A DNA stretch of 7,827 nucleotides, from contig NZ_JBILQX010000168.1 of the NCBI RefSeq assembly GCF_044372965.1, positions 1-7,827 of the forward strand. The letters are read 5' to 3'. Below are positions 1 to 5,866 of the stretch, one piece after another. The stretch's first letter is position 1; each line of letters begins with the position of its first letter. Source of the stretch: Elstera sp044372965 (GTDB lineage Bacteria; Pseudomonadota; Alphaproteobacteria; Elsterales; Elsteraceae). The notes under the pieces were generated by a model, which was not told where the DNA came from, ran no database searches, and saw only the letters and a list, made by a program, of their open reading frames with translations. A program made the translations under genes and the position numbers.

Positions 1-34
1 CCGCCGGGCTGGTCGATGCTAGGGGTATAGGCCT

Positions 35-55
35 CTATCGATGCTGCGTCGATAG
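35..55. repeat. Perfect 7-bp inverted repeat upstream of the trp leader
   Basis: The arms CTATCGA (35-41) and TCGATAG (49-55) are exact reverse complements around a 7-base spacer. The octamer TCGATGCT occurs at 13-20 and again at 38-45, so the region also holds a direct repeat with a 25-base period, and ATAG-GCCT-CTAT (27-38) offers an overlapping smaller dyad. It lies 25 bases before the probable leader-peptide start. It could be an operator, part of the leader RNA fold, or chance. I could not place a convincing promoter here, and the true promoter may lie left of the window. Confidence 0.4.
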
Positions 56-67
56 TAAGTTACGAAT

Positions 68-72
68 GGGGA
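68..72 (+). promoter_or_regulatory. Ribosome binding site of the probable trp leader peptide
   Basis: GGGGA lies 7 bases before the GTG at 80. It is the best Shine-Dalgarno-like stretch in the leader and the main reason for choosing the GTG at 80 as the leader-peptide start. An alternative six-codon ORF starting at the ATG at 66 has no such site upstream. Confidence 0.5.
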
Positions 73-79
73 TTCTGAC

Positions 80-127
80 GTGGTGAAGGTCGCGCAATGG
101 TGTATGGGCCGATGGCGTCGCGGTTAG
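80..127 (+). CDS. trpL: Probable trp operon leader peptide (attenuation)
   Basis: This 15-codon ORF reads VVKVAQWCMGRWRRG, with the initiating GTG decoded as Met, and ends in TAG at 125-127. It carries two Trp codons (98-100 and 113-115), far above the normal frequency of the rarest amino acid. A GGGGA ribosome site precedes it, an intrinsic terminator overlaps its end, and the fused anthranilate synthase gene follows 50 bases later. Leader-peptide attenuation of trpE(G) is established in rhizobia and Azospirillum. The peptide would have no function of its own: ribosome stalling at Trp codons when charged tRNA-Trp is scarce would stop the terminator forming. Unusually, the stop codon sits inside the 5' arm of the terminator. 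An overlapping mini-ORF (66-86, MGILTW) also ends in a Trp codon, so the exact translated leader is uncertain. Confidence 0.62.
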   Translation: MVKVAQWCMGRWRRG

Positions 128-156
128 GCGCGCTATCCCTCGTTTAACCGTTTTTT
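121..156 (+). terminator. Intrinsic terminator / attenuator of trpEG
   Basis: Bases 121-130 (CGGTTAGGCG) pair with 141-150 (CGTTTAACCG) in a 10-bp stem with two central G-U pairs and a 10-base loop, followed directly by six T residues (151-156). This is a textbook Rho-independent terminator, placed 21 bases before the trpEG start. Its 5' arm overlaps the last two codons and the stop of the Trp-rich leader peptide. A ribosome held at the second Trp codon (113-115) would cover the 5' arm and allow readthrough. I saw no strong competing antiterminator; the best candidate is a 5-bp GC pairing of 91-95 with 128-132. Confidence 0.75.
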
Positions 157-177
157 GCGAAAAAGGGCCTTTCTGCC

Positions 178-2373
178 ATGTCTAAAACCTCGGTTCCGTT
201 CGTCTATACGACGAACGGCGGCATCACCATCACCCGCACCATTGCGGATGTTCCCTTTGATGCCGCCATTGATGCGCTGATCGATCAACTCAATACCCAA
301 CGCGGGGCGCTTTTGTCGTCCGCCTATGAATATCCGGGCCGCTACAAGCGCTGGAGCTTAGGTTTCGTCAATCCGCCGCTGGAAATCTCGACTGTTGGCC
401 GCGTGTTTACGCTGACGGCGTTGAACGAGCGTGGGCGGTTGCTGTTGCGCCTCGCCCGTCCGGGGCTGGAGAGCCACCCGCATCTTACGGCGATTTCGGT
501 TGCCGAGGATCATATTGACGGGGCGGTCATTCCGCTCCCCCTCAAGTTCGCCGAAGAAGAGCGCTCGCAACAACCTTCCGCCTTCTCGGTAGTGCGCGCG
601 CTGCTCGCGGCCTTCAAGAGCGATGAGGACGAGCATCTGGGGCTGTACGGCGCGTTCGGCTATGACCTGATCTATCAGTTCGAGCCGGTGGACCGCATGC
701 GCCCGCGCCCGGACGATCAGCGCGATATGGTGCTCTATTTGCCCGATCAACTGGTGGTGATCGACAATCAGCGCGGCCAAGCCCAGCAGATTACCTATGA
801 TTTTGCCGGGCAAGCGGGCAATGCGCTGCTGAAGACCGACGGTCTGCCGCGCGAAACCGCGACCATCGACTATAGCGGCGCGCGCCGCAAACCCGCCCAA
901 GCGTCGGACTTTCCGGCGGGGGGCTATGCCGATTTGGTGCGCAAAGCATTGCCCTATTTCCAGCGCGGCGATCTGTTCGAAGTGGTGCCGGGCCAGACCT
1001 TCTTTGAGGAATGCGACGCCCGCCCCGGCGACCTGTTCCGGGCGCTGCGCAAGATCAACCCCAGCCCCTACGGCTTCCTGTTTAATCTCGACGGCGAATA
1101 TCTCGTTGGGGCCTCGCCGGAAATGTATGTGCGCGTCGAAGGGCGGCGGGTGGAAACCTGCCCGATTTCCGGCACGATTGCGCGCGGGCGCGACGCCATC
1201 GAGGATGCCGACCGGATTCTGGAGTTGCTGAACTCCAAAAAAGACGAATCCGAACTCACCATGTGTACCGACGTGGACCGCAACGATAAGGCGCGCGTCT
1301 GCGTGCCCGGTTCGGTGAAGGTGATTGGGCGGCGGCAGATCGAGCTTTACAGCCACCTTATTCATACGGTCGATCATGTGGAAGGCACGCTGCGCCCCGA
1401 ATGCGACGCGCTGGATGCCTTCCTGACCCACACCTGGGCCGTTACCGTCACCGGCGCGCCGAAGCGTTGGGCCGTTCGGTTCATCGAGGAAAATGAGGCG
1501 AGCCCGCGCCGTTGGTACGGGGGGGCGGTCGGGCGGCTTAGCTTCGACGGCAACCTTAATACCGGCCTCACCCTGCGCACGATCCGCCTCAAGGATCAAA
1601 TCGCCGAAATCCGCGTGGGCGCGACGTTGCTTTACGATAGCGACCCCGACGCCGAAGAGCGCGAGACCATTCTGAAGGGCGCGGCCAGCCGCAAGGCGAT
1701 TCTGGCGGTGAAGCAGGGCCACAACGGCCCGGCGCTTGCCGAACCGCTACCGCCGGTGGACCGCAATATCCTGATCGTCGATTGCGAAGATAGTTTCGTG
1801 CTGACCCTGGCCGATTACTTCCGCCAGACCGGTGCGACCGTGACGACGCTGCGGTACACCCATGCCCCGGCGGCGCTAGCGGCGGGCGGCTGGGATCTGG
1901 TGGTTCTGTCGCCCGGACCGGGCCGACCCGAACAATTCGGCGTTCCCGGCCTCGTTCAGCAGGCGGTTGAAGCCGATGTGCCCGTGTTTGGGGTCTGTCT
2001 TGGCATGCAGGGGATGGTCGAAGCCTTCGGCGGCACGCTGGGGCAATTGGCCGAACCCGTTCACGGCAAGCCCAGCGCGGTCAGCGTCGAGAGCAATAGC
2101 CTGCTGTTCGCCGGATTGCCGGACGAAGTGACCATAGGGCGCTATCACTCGCTTTATGCCGATACGGCGACGCTCCCGGAGGCCTTCAGGGTCACGGCCC
2201 AAACGGCGGAAGGCGTGATTATGGCGGTGGAGCATAAGAGCTTGCCGGTCGCAGGCGTGCAGTTCCACCCGGAATCGATCATGTCGCTGGGCGGCGGGGC
2301 TGGCCCGGCGATGATCCGCAATGTCGTTACCCGCTTGCGCGCGCAAGCCCCTGTTGCAGGAGAAGCCGCATGA
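178..2373 (+). CDS. trpEG: Anthranilate synthase, fused TrpE-TrpG (components I and II)
   Basis: Catalyses the first committed step of tryptophan synthesis: chorismate plus glutamine-derived ammonia gives anthranilate, pyruvate and glutamate, in the cytoplasm. Residues 1 to about 510 form the chorismate-binding TrpE part: NPSPYGF near 294, PISGTIARGRD near 329, DVDRND at 365-370, SHLIHTV near 392, TGAPKRWA at 425-432 and GGAVGRLS near 448. From about 529 a class I glutamine amidotransferase (TrpG) follows, with SPGPGRP at 578-584, nucleophile Cys607 in GVCLGM, and His697/Glu699 in FHPES. At 731 residues it matches the known single-chain TrpE(G) enzymes of alphaproteobacteria. The N-terminal LLSS (45-48) falls where the Trp feedback-inhibition site lies in this family, so allosteric control is probably retained. 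The ATG at 178 follows AAAAAGGG (160-167). Expression is probably attenuated by the leader upstream, and the stop overlaps the next gene. Confidence 0.97.
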   Translation: MSKTSVPFVYTTNGGITITRTIADVPFDAAIDALIDQLNTQRGALLSSAYEYPGRYKRWSLGFVNPPLEISTVGRVFTLTALNERGRLLLRLARPGLESHPHLTAISVAEDHIDGAVIPLPLKFAEEERSQQPSAFSVVRALLAAFKSDEDEHLGLYGAFGYDLIYQFEPVDRMRPRPDDQRDMVLYLPDQLVVIDNQRGQAQQITYDFAGQAGNALLKTDGLPRETATIDYSGARRKPAQASDFPAGGYADLVRKALPYFQRGDLFEVVPGQTFFEECDARPGDLFRALRKINPSPYGFLFNLDGEYLVGASPEMYVRVEGRRVETCPISGTIARGRDAIEDADRILELLNSKKDESELTMCTDVDRNDKARVCVPGSVKVIGRRQIELYSHLIHTVDHVEGTLRPECDALDAFLTHTWAVTVTGAPKRWAVRFIEENEASPRRWYGGAVGRLSFDGNLNTGLTLRTIRLKDQIAEIRVGATLLYDSDPDAEERETILKGAASRKAILAVKQGHNGPALAEPLPPVDRNILIVDCEDSFVLTLADYFRQTGATVTTLRYTHAPAALAAGGWDLVVLSPGPGRPEQFGVPGLVQQAVEADVPVFGVCLGMQGMVEAFGGTLGQLAEPVHGKPSAVSVESNSLLFAGLPDEVTIGRYHSLYADTATLPEAFRVTAQTAEGVIMAVEHKSLPVAGVQFHPESIMSLGGGAGPAMIRNVVTRLRAQAPVAGEAA

Positions 2374-2786
2374 AGGCGAAAGTAACCTGGCTCGAAGCCC
2401 GCACCTTCGTTGCCGAATCGGGCAGCGGTCACGCGGTGGTAATGGATGGGGCCCCCGAATCCGGGGGCCGCAACCTCGGGCTGCGTCCTATGGAAATGCT
2501 GCTGGCGGGGATGGCCGGGTGTACGGCCTTTGACGTGGTGATGATCCTCGAAAAAGGCCGCCACGCGATTACCGATTGCCAGATTAGCGCCGACGCGGAC
2601 CGAGCCGAGACCGATCCAAAAGTCTTCACCGCGATCCGCATGCACTACCGCATCACCGGCAAGAACCTGCCGCGCGAGGCGGTTGAGCGCGCCGTAACCC
2701 TCTCGGCAGAGAAATATTGCTCAGCCTCGATCATGCTGGGCAAAACCGCCGAGATTACGCATACGATTGAAGTGATCGAAGCCTAG
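2370..2786 (+). CDS. OsmC/Ohr-family protein, YhfA-like
   Basis: A 138-residue single-domain OsmC-family protein. Relatives reduce organic hydroperoxides using two cysteines. Here Cys51 (in MAGCTAFDVV) and Cys117 (in SAEKYCSASIML) occupy the two family cysteine positions, and Cys70 is extra. The pattern RPMEMLLAGMAGC, ILEKGR near 59, and LSAEKYCS followed by ITHTIEV most resembles the E. coli YhfA branch, whose physiological role is unclear, rather than Ohr proper. Its ATG overlaps the trpEG stop in an ATGA junction, with AGGAGA at 2358-2363 six bases ahead, so it is very probably co-transcribed and translationally coupled with trpEG. Why a thiol-peroxidase-type protein travels with anthranilate synthase is not evident. 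Family assignment is secure, substrate unknown. Confidence 0.9.
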   Translation: MKAKVTWLEARTFVAESGSGHAVVMDGAPESGGRNLGLRPMEMLLAGMAGCTAFDVVMILEKGRHAITDCQISADADRAETDPKVFTAIRMHYRITGKNLPREAVERAVTLSAEKYCSASIMLGKTAEITHTIEVIEA

Positions 2787-2789
2787 AGA

Positions 2790-2823
2790 GGCGTGGGGAG
2801 GGTTTCGGCCTTCCCCTTACGCC
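2790..2823. terminator. GC-rich hairpin between convergent osmC-like gene and murQ
   Basis: GGCGT (2790-2794) pairs with ACGCC (2819-2823), and GGGGAGGG (2795-2802) pairs with GCC plus TTCCCC (2809-2816), with one G-U pair and a 2-base bulge, around a 6-base loop. This gives about 13 base pairs. The hairpin follows the OsmC-like stop by 3 bases and contains the murQ stop codon. Neither side has a T run, so it may act as a bidirectional hairpin or mRNA 3'-end protector rather than a classic intrinsic terminator. Confidence 0.45.
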
Positions 2824-3716
2824 GATTTGCGGCGGGCGGCGAGGGCGGTGAGGGCGGGGCGCAGGTGGCCATTGTGATGGTCCAGCAGCGCGCGGGCTTC
2901 GGAGACGCCCAAGTCTTCCAGCAGCAGGCGCGCGAGCTTTACCTTGCCGTTCGCGGCTTCCAGGGCGGCTTGAATCCGATCCATCGGCGCGTCGGTCAAT
3001 CGGTGCAGCATCCGTTCGGCGCGGCGGCGTAGCTTTTCGTTGGCGGCCACCATATCGACCATCAACCCATCATAGACGCGGCCCAATTGGATCATCACGA
3101 CGGTCGAAATCAGATTAAGGGCGATTTTTTGGGCGGTGCCCGCCTTGAGCCGGGTTGAGCCCGCGACGACCTCCGGCCCGGTATCGAGCAGTATCGGGTA
3201 ATCGGCGGCGTGCAGTAGCGGCGAGTCCTCGTTATTGGCGATACCGACCGTGAGCGCCCCCCGCTGCCGGGCGGCTTGAATGGCGGCAACGGTGAAGGGG
3301 GTGGCTCCGGAGGCCGCGAGCCCGATCACCGAATCTTCGGGGCCGATGGCCTCGTCTTCAATCGCCCAAATCGCGGCTTCGCGATTGTCCTCGGCCCCTT
3401 CGACCGATTGAACCAGTGCCCCCATGCCGCCCGCCACGATGAAAACAACGCGGTCGCGTGGCCAATCGAAGGTGGGGGGAAGTTCCGCGCCGTCTTGCAC
3501 CGCGATTCGGCCCGAGGTGCCTGCGCCGACATAGACGATCCGCCCGCCTTGGTGCAGCCGCTGGGCAATGGCGACGGCGGCGCGCTCCAGGGGGTTAATC
3601 GCGGCATTAACGGCGGCGACGGCGCAAAACTGGCTATCGAGCAGCGCGCCCAGAATCTCATCGGGGTTCCAGGCGTCGAGGTCCCGATAGCGCGGGCTGA
3701 ATTTTTCGGTGCTCAC
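2817..3716 (-). CDS. murQ: N-acetylmuramic acid 6-phosphate etherase
   Basis: Cleaves the D-lactyl ether of MurNAc-6-phosphate to give GlcNAc-6-phosphate and D-lactate, feeding recycled or imported cell-wall sugar into amino-sugar metabolism. The 299 residues match the usual length (about 300). The SIS-type sugar-phosphate fold is shown by VYVGAGTSGR (61-70), DGAELPPTF with Glu78, EGAEDN (106-111) with the second acidic site, and the family signature GPEVVAGSTRLKAGTAQK at 180-197. DMVAANEKLRRRA (221-233) is also typical. The start is GTG: an in-frame TAG lies two codons upstream, no ATG occurs before residue 98, and the N-terminal TE...PRYRDLD lines up with the family start. No Shine-Dalgarno is visible, and a terminator-like hairpin ends a few bases before the GTG. 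No MurNAc kinase, AnmK or PTS gene lies nearby in the window, so the source of its substrate is not shown. Confidence 0.95.
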   Translation of the reverse strand: MSTEKFSPRYRDLDAWNPDEILGALLDSQFCAVAAVNAAINPLERAAVAIAQRLHQGGRIVYVGAGTSGRIAVQDGAELPPTFDWPRDRVVFIVAGGMGALVQSVEGAEDNREAAIWAIEDEAIGPEDSVIGLAASGATPFTVAAIQAARQRGALTVGIANNEDSPLLHAADYPILLDTGPEVVAGSTRLKAGTAQKIALNLISTVVMIQLGRVYDGLMVDMVAANEKLRRRAERMLHRLTDAPMDRIQAALEAANGKVKLARLLLEDLGVSEARALLDHHNGHLRPALTALAARRKSA

Positions 3717-3721
3717 AAACT

Positions 3722-3778
3722 AAAAACCGGATGAAACGGTGGCAGGGGATGCCCACCATACCGGCCGTTTCGATCCGG
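3722..3778 (-). terminator. Strong intrinsic terminator between the DUF1338 gene and murQ
   Basis: CCGGAT-GAAACGG (3727-3739) pairs with CCGTTTC-GATCCGG (3765-3778), giving 13 base pairs with one bulged base. Read on the minus strand, the stem is followed by five T residues (A3722-A3726 on the plus strand). An inner hairpin, GGTGGCA with TGCCCACC (3738-3757), competes or nests within it. Orientation fits termination of the DUF1338 transcript, but the T run ends only 5 bases before the murQ GTG, so it may instead be a control element for murQ. Confidence 0.65.
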
Positions 3779-3791
3779 GGTCAATCTCGGC

Positions 3792-3809
3792 AAAAATTGC
3801 TTAGAGCAA
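3792..3809 (-). terminator. Short terminator-like hairpin after the DUF1338 gene
   Basis: On the minus strand TTGCT-CTA-AGCAA (3809-3797) is directly followed by five T residues (3796-3792), starting 4 bases after the DUF1338 stop codon. The stem has only 5 base pairs and a 3-base loop, so it would be weak alone. With the stronger hairpin downstream it could form a tandem terminator. Confidence 0.35.
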
Positions 3810-3813
3810 AGGG

Positions 3814-4833
3814 TTACACGGTTGCCGCCGTCATTTTGAAAATGCCTTGGGCGTTGGAACTGTCGAAGCCCAAATCCAGCTTCTTCGCGCCGGTTTGATC
3901 GTCGGTCATGCTGTCGCGGGTGATGAACTCGTAGAAGGAGCCTGGCACCTCGCGCATCACCGTCGCCCCACTCGCATCGACGAAGGGGCGCTGCACCTGC
4001 GCCGCCCGGAAGGCGGTTTGGCGGACGCGGCCCGAGGCCGAGACTTCCACCGCGTCCTTCATCGGGCGGCCCAGCGCCTTCTGTTGGGCGGCGAGCGTAT
4101 CGACATCCGGCACGCGGTCGGTGGCGTGGTTGAAGGCATTCCCCTCCGTGGCGATCCAGGCCATTTCCGCCGATTCGGCTTTTAGCGCTTCGTAATCGGT
4201 TAGGCTTGGGGCCGGGTGATGCCGGTCGAAGCTGCGCGCGATCACCGGCAAAGCGGCGACGGCCGCATCGAGATCGACCGCGCCATCGAGCTCGAAGGCG
4301 GCGAGCGTCGCCACCGTTGCGGCATCGAGCGGATCGACCGAGTCTTTCAGCACATTGGCCACCGCCGCGCCGAAGGCCGAGGAAAAACGGTCAACATGCA
4401 ACTCGCTGACAAAGAATTGGGCGATATCTTCGGGGAAATCGACCTGCCCGTAGGAGCGGCCCGTCATCTTCAGGCGATCCAGCGGATACAAGCCGTTCTG
4501 GCGGTAGCCAAGCGGGGTGAGTAAGCGCACCAGGGCGTCTTGCCCGCGCGGCAGGGCACCCGTTACCGGCCCATCGACCGTGCGCACCGCGCCGTGATCG
4601 TGAACGCTTTTTTCGCTCGAGGCGCGCTTATCGGCTATATAGGCGGCCGCCGCAGGCACGCGCACCATCAGATCGTCGAACAGCACCATGTTCAGCGCTT
4701 GCGCCATCACGGCGCGGCTAACGCGCGGGCCTTCCTCGGCCAGAAGCGCAGGGTGGATATAGAGCGTGTCGGCCAAGCTCTGGGCTTTTTCGGCCCCCAA
4801 GGTGCGGCTGATGAGCGTCAGCAAAATCGACAT
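3814..4833 (-). CDS. Short DUF1338 protein, 2-oxoadipate dioxygenase/decarboxylase (HglS/YdcJ) family
   Basis: Members characterised in lysine catabolism (HglS) are Fe(II) enzymes converting 2-oxoadipate and O2 to D-2-hydroxyglutarate and CO2. The expected metal ligands are visible: His80 in HDHGAVRTV, His236 in FNHATDRV and Glu302 in GSFYEF. Arg84, four residues after the first His, matches the substrate-binding Arg position I recall for HglS. Other landmarks are GYRQNGLYPLDRLKMTGRSY (110-129) and ALGRPMKDAVEVS (254-266). At 339 residues it is over 100 shorter than YdcJ/HglS (about 450-465), so it belongs to a short subgroup and its substrate may differ. The ATG at 4833 has GGGGAG (plus-strand 4841-4846) seven bases ahead. 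It is divergent from a LysR regulator, its likely controller. Family assignment is firm; the exact reaction is inferred. Confidence 0.88.
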   Translation of the reverse strand: MSILLTLISRTLGAEKAQSLADTLYIHPALLAEEGPRVSRAVMAQALNMVLFDDLMVRVPAAAAYIADKRASSEKSVHDHGAVRTVDGPVTGALPRGQDALVRLLTPLGYRQNGLYPLDRLKMTGRSYGQVDFPEDIAQFFVSELHVDRFSSAFGAAVANVLKDSVDPLDAATVATLAAFELDGAVDLDAAVAALPVIARSFDRHHPAPSLTDYEALKAESAEMAWIATEGNAFNHATDRVPDVDTLAAQQKALGRPMKDAVEVSASGRVRQTAFRAAQVQRPFVDASGATVMREVPGSFYEFITRDSMTDDQTGAKKLDLGFDSSNAQGIFKMTAATV

Positions 4834-4855
4834 GTCGGAACTCCCCGTGACAAAC

Positions 4856-4883
4856 CTGAGGGCGAAAAATTTGATGCCCTCAG
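4856..4883. promoter_or_regulatory. Perfect inverted repeat in the divergent LysR/DUF1338 intergenic region
   Basis: CTGAGGGC (4856-4863) and GCCCTCAG (4876-4883) are exact reverse complements flanking an AT-rich 12-base spacer (GAAAAATTTGAT). The element begins 22 bases upstream of the DUF1338 start codon and about 70 bases from the LysR start. A second mirrored pair, TTGATGC (4871-4877) and GCATCAA (4912-4918), overlaps it. LysR regulators usually bind dyads between themselves and a divergent target, so this is the prime operator candidate. It could alternatively fold as a hairpin in the DUF1338 mRNA leader. No clear -35/-10 pair could be assigned to either gene. Confidence 0.45.
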
Positions 4884-4952
4884 CATTGCGCCGGAAACCT
4901 CCCCCGGTCTAGCATCAAGAACGGTTAAGTTCATGCTTCTCTGGAATGATAT

Positions 4953-5855
4953 ATGTCCCTCCCAACCCTTCCCGGTCTGCACGCGGTGGTTCTGGCCGCC
5001 GAGCATGGGTCGGTCTCGGCAGCGGCGCAAAAGCTGGGGCTCACCCAAAGCGCCGTCAGCCGTCAGATTGCCCAAGTGGAAGCCGCCCTGGGCGTGACCC
5101 TGTTCGACCGAGTGCGCCAGCGCATCGCGCCGACCGAGGCGGGACGGCGGTTTGTGGCCGAAGCGACGCCGCTGCTAAACGATCTCATCCGCGCCTGCCG
5201 CACAGCGGGGGAGGCGGGGCAGAATCTCACCCTAGCCGTGTTGCCAAGCTTCGCAACCCGTTGGCTGGTGCCGCGCCTGCCGGATTTCCAGGCGCGTTAT
5301 CCTAAACTAAGGCTGGACCTTGTGACGCGGGTGGAGCCCTTCGATTTTATCGGCAGCGGCATTGATGCCGCGATTCACGCCGGGCCGAAACCCTGGCCGG
5401 GCGCGCGGCTCGACCCGCTGTTTGGCGAAACCGTGGTGCCGGTGGCGAGCCCGCGCTTTCGTCAGCGCCACGGGATTCGGGAGGAAGCGGATTTGCTGAA
5501 CATCCCCCGGCTGGACCTCAACACGCGCCCCACGGCTTGGGCCGATTGGTTCACGGCGGGCAATCTCCCCTCCCTGGACGCGCGCCCGGCGAGTTTCCGC
5601 TTCGAGCAGTTTCTGACCCTCGCGGAAGCTGCCGTTCACGGCCTGGGCGCGGCGCTGGTGCCGCGTTTCTTGATTGAGCCCGATTTAGCCTCCGGGCGGC
5701 TGGAGGTGCTGTTCTCGCGCGGCCTCTCCCGTCCCGGCACCTACGCCCTGGCCTACCCACCCGCCCGCGCCGAACATCCGACCTTGCGGCGGTTTCGGGC
5801 GTGGCTTTTGGCGCAGGCGGCCCCGGCGGGGACGCGCGCGGTTGAGGCGGATTAA
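4953..5855 (+). CDS. LysR-type transcriptional regulator (GcvA/AmpR-like effector domain)
   Basis: A 300-residue LysR-family DNA-binding regulator, cytoplasmic and usually tetrameric. The N-terminal winged helix-turn-helix is clear: AAEHGSVSAAAQKLGLTQSA then VSRQIAQVEAALGVTLFDR, spanning roughly residues 15-53, with the TEAG wing near 61. The effector-binding domain begins near 91; PSFATRWLVPRLPDFQARYP (98-117), GIDAAIHAG near 136 and the late HGLGAALVPRFL (229-240) place it with the GcvA/AmpR/TrpI-like group. The ATG at 4953 follows GGAA (4943-4946) by six bases. It is divergent from the DUF1338 gene across 119 bp holding a perfect inverted repeat, the classic layout for a LysR regulator and its target, and probably also autoregulates. 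The effector is unknown; 2-oxoadipate or a lysine-pathway compound is a guess from context. Confidence 0.93.
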   Translation: MSLPTLPGLHAVVLAAEHGSVSAAAQKLGLTQSAVSRQIAQVEAALGVTLFDRVRQRIAPTEAGRRFVAEATPLLNDLIRACRTAGEAGQNLTLAVLPSFATRWLVPRLPDFQARYPKLRLDLVTRVEPFDFIGSGIDAAIHAGPKPWPGARLDPLFGETVVPVASPRFRQRHGIREEADLLNIPRLDLNTRPTAWADWFTAGNLPSLDARPASFRFEQFLTLAEAAVHGLGAALVPRFLIEPDLASGRLEVLFSRGLSRPGTYALAYPPARAEHPTLRRFRAWLLAQAAPAGTRAVEAD

Positions 5856-5866
5856 ACCGCCGTCAA
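5842..5866. terminator. Hairpin spanning both stop codons of the convergent LysR and MCP genes
   Basis: TTGA-GGCGG (5842-5850) pairs with CCGCC-TCAA (5857-5861 and 5863-5866, with G5862 bulged) around the loop ATTAAA, which contains most of the LysR stop codon. The MCP stop (5863-5865) lies in the other arm. There is no T run on either side, so efficiency as an intrinsic terminator is doubtful. It is the only structure available to separate these convergent transcripts. Confidence 0.35.

Noticed and set aside
358..1722. Long minus-strand ORF (454 codons) opposite trpEG
   Set aside because: It lies wholly within the well-supported trpEG coding region in an antisense frame, matches no family I recognise, and long antisense open frames are expected in GC-rich DNA.
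3276..3734. Plus-strand ORF opposite the 5' half of murQ
   Set aside because: It is antisense to conserved MurQ motifs, has no recognisable domain, and its end runs into the terminator region.
4540..5097. Plus-strand ORF crossing the DUF1338/LysR divergent gap
   Set aside because: It overlaps the DUF1338 gene, the regulatory palindrome and the LysR helix-turn-helix in the wrong frame, and shows no family features.
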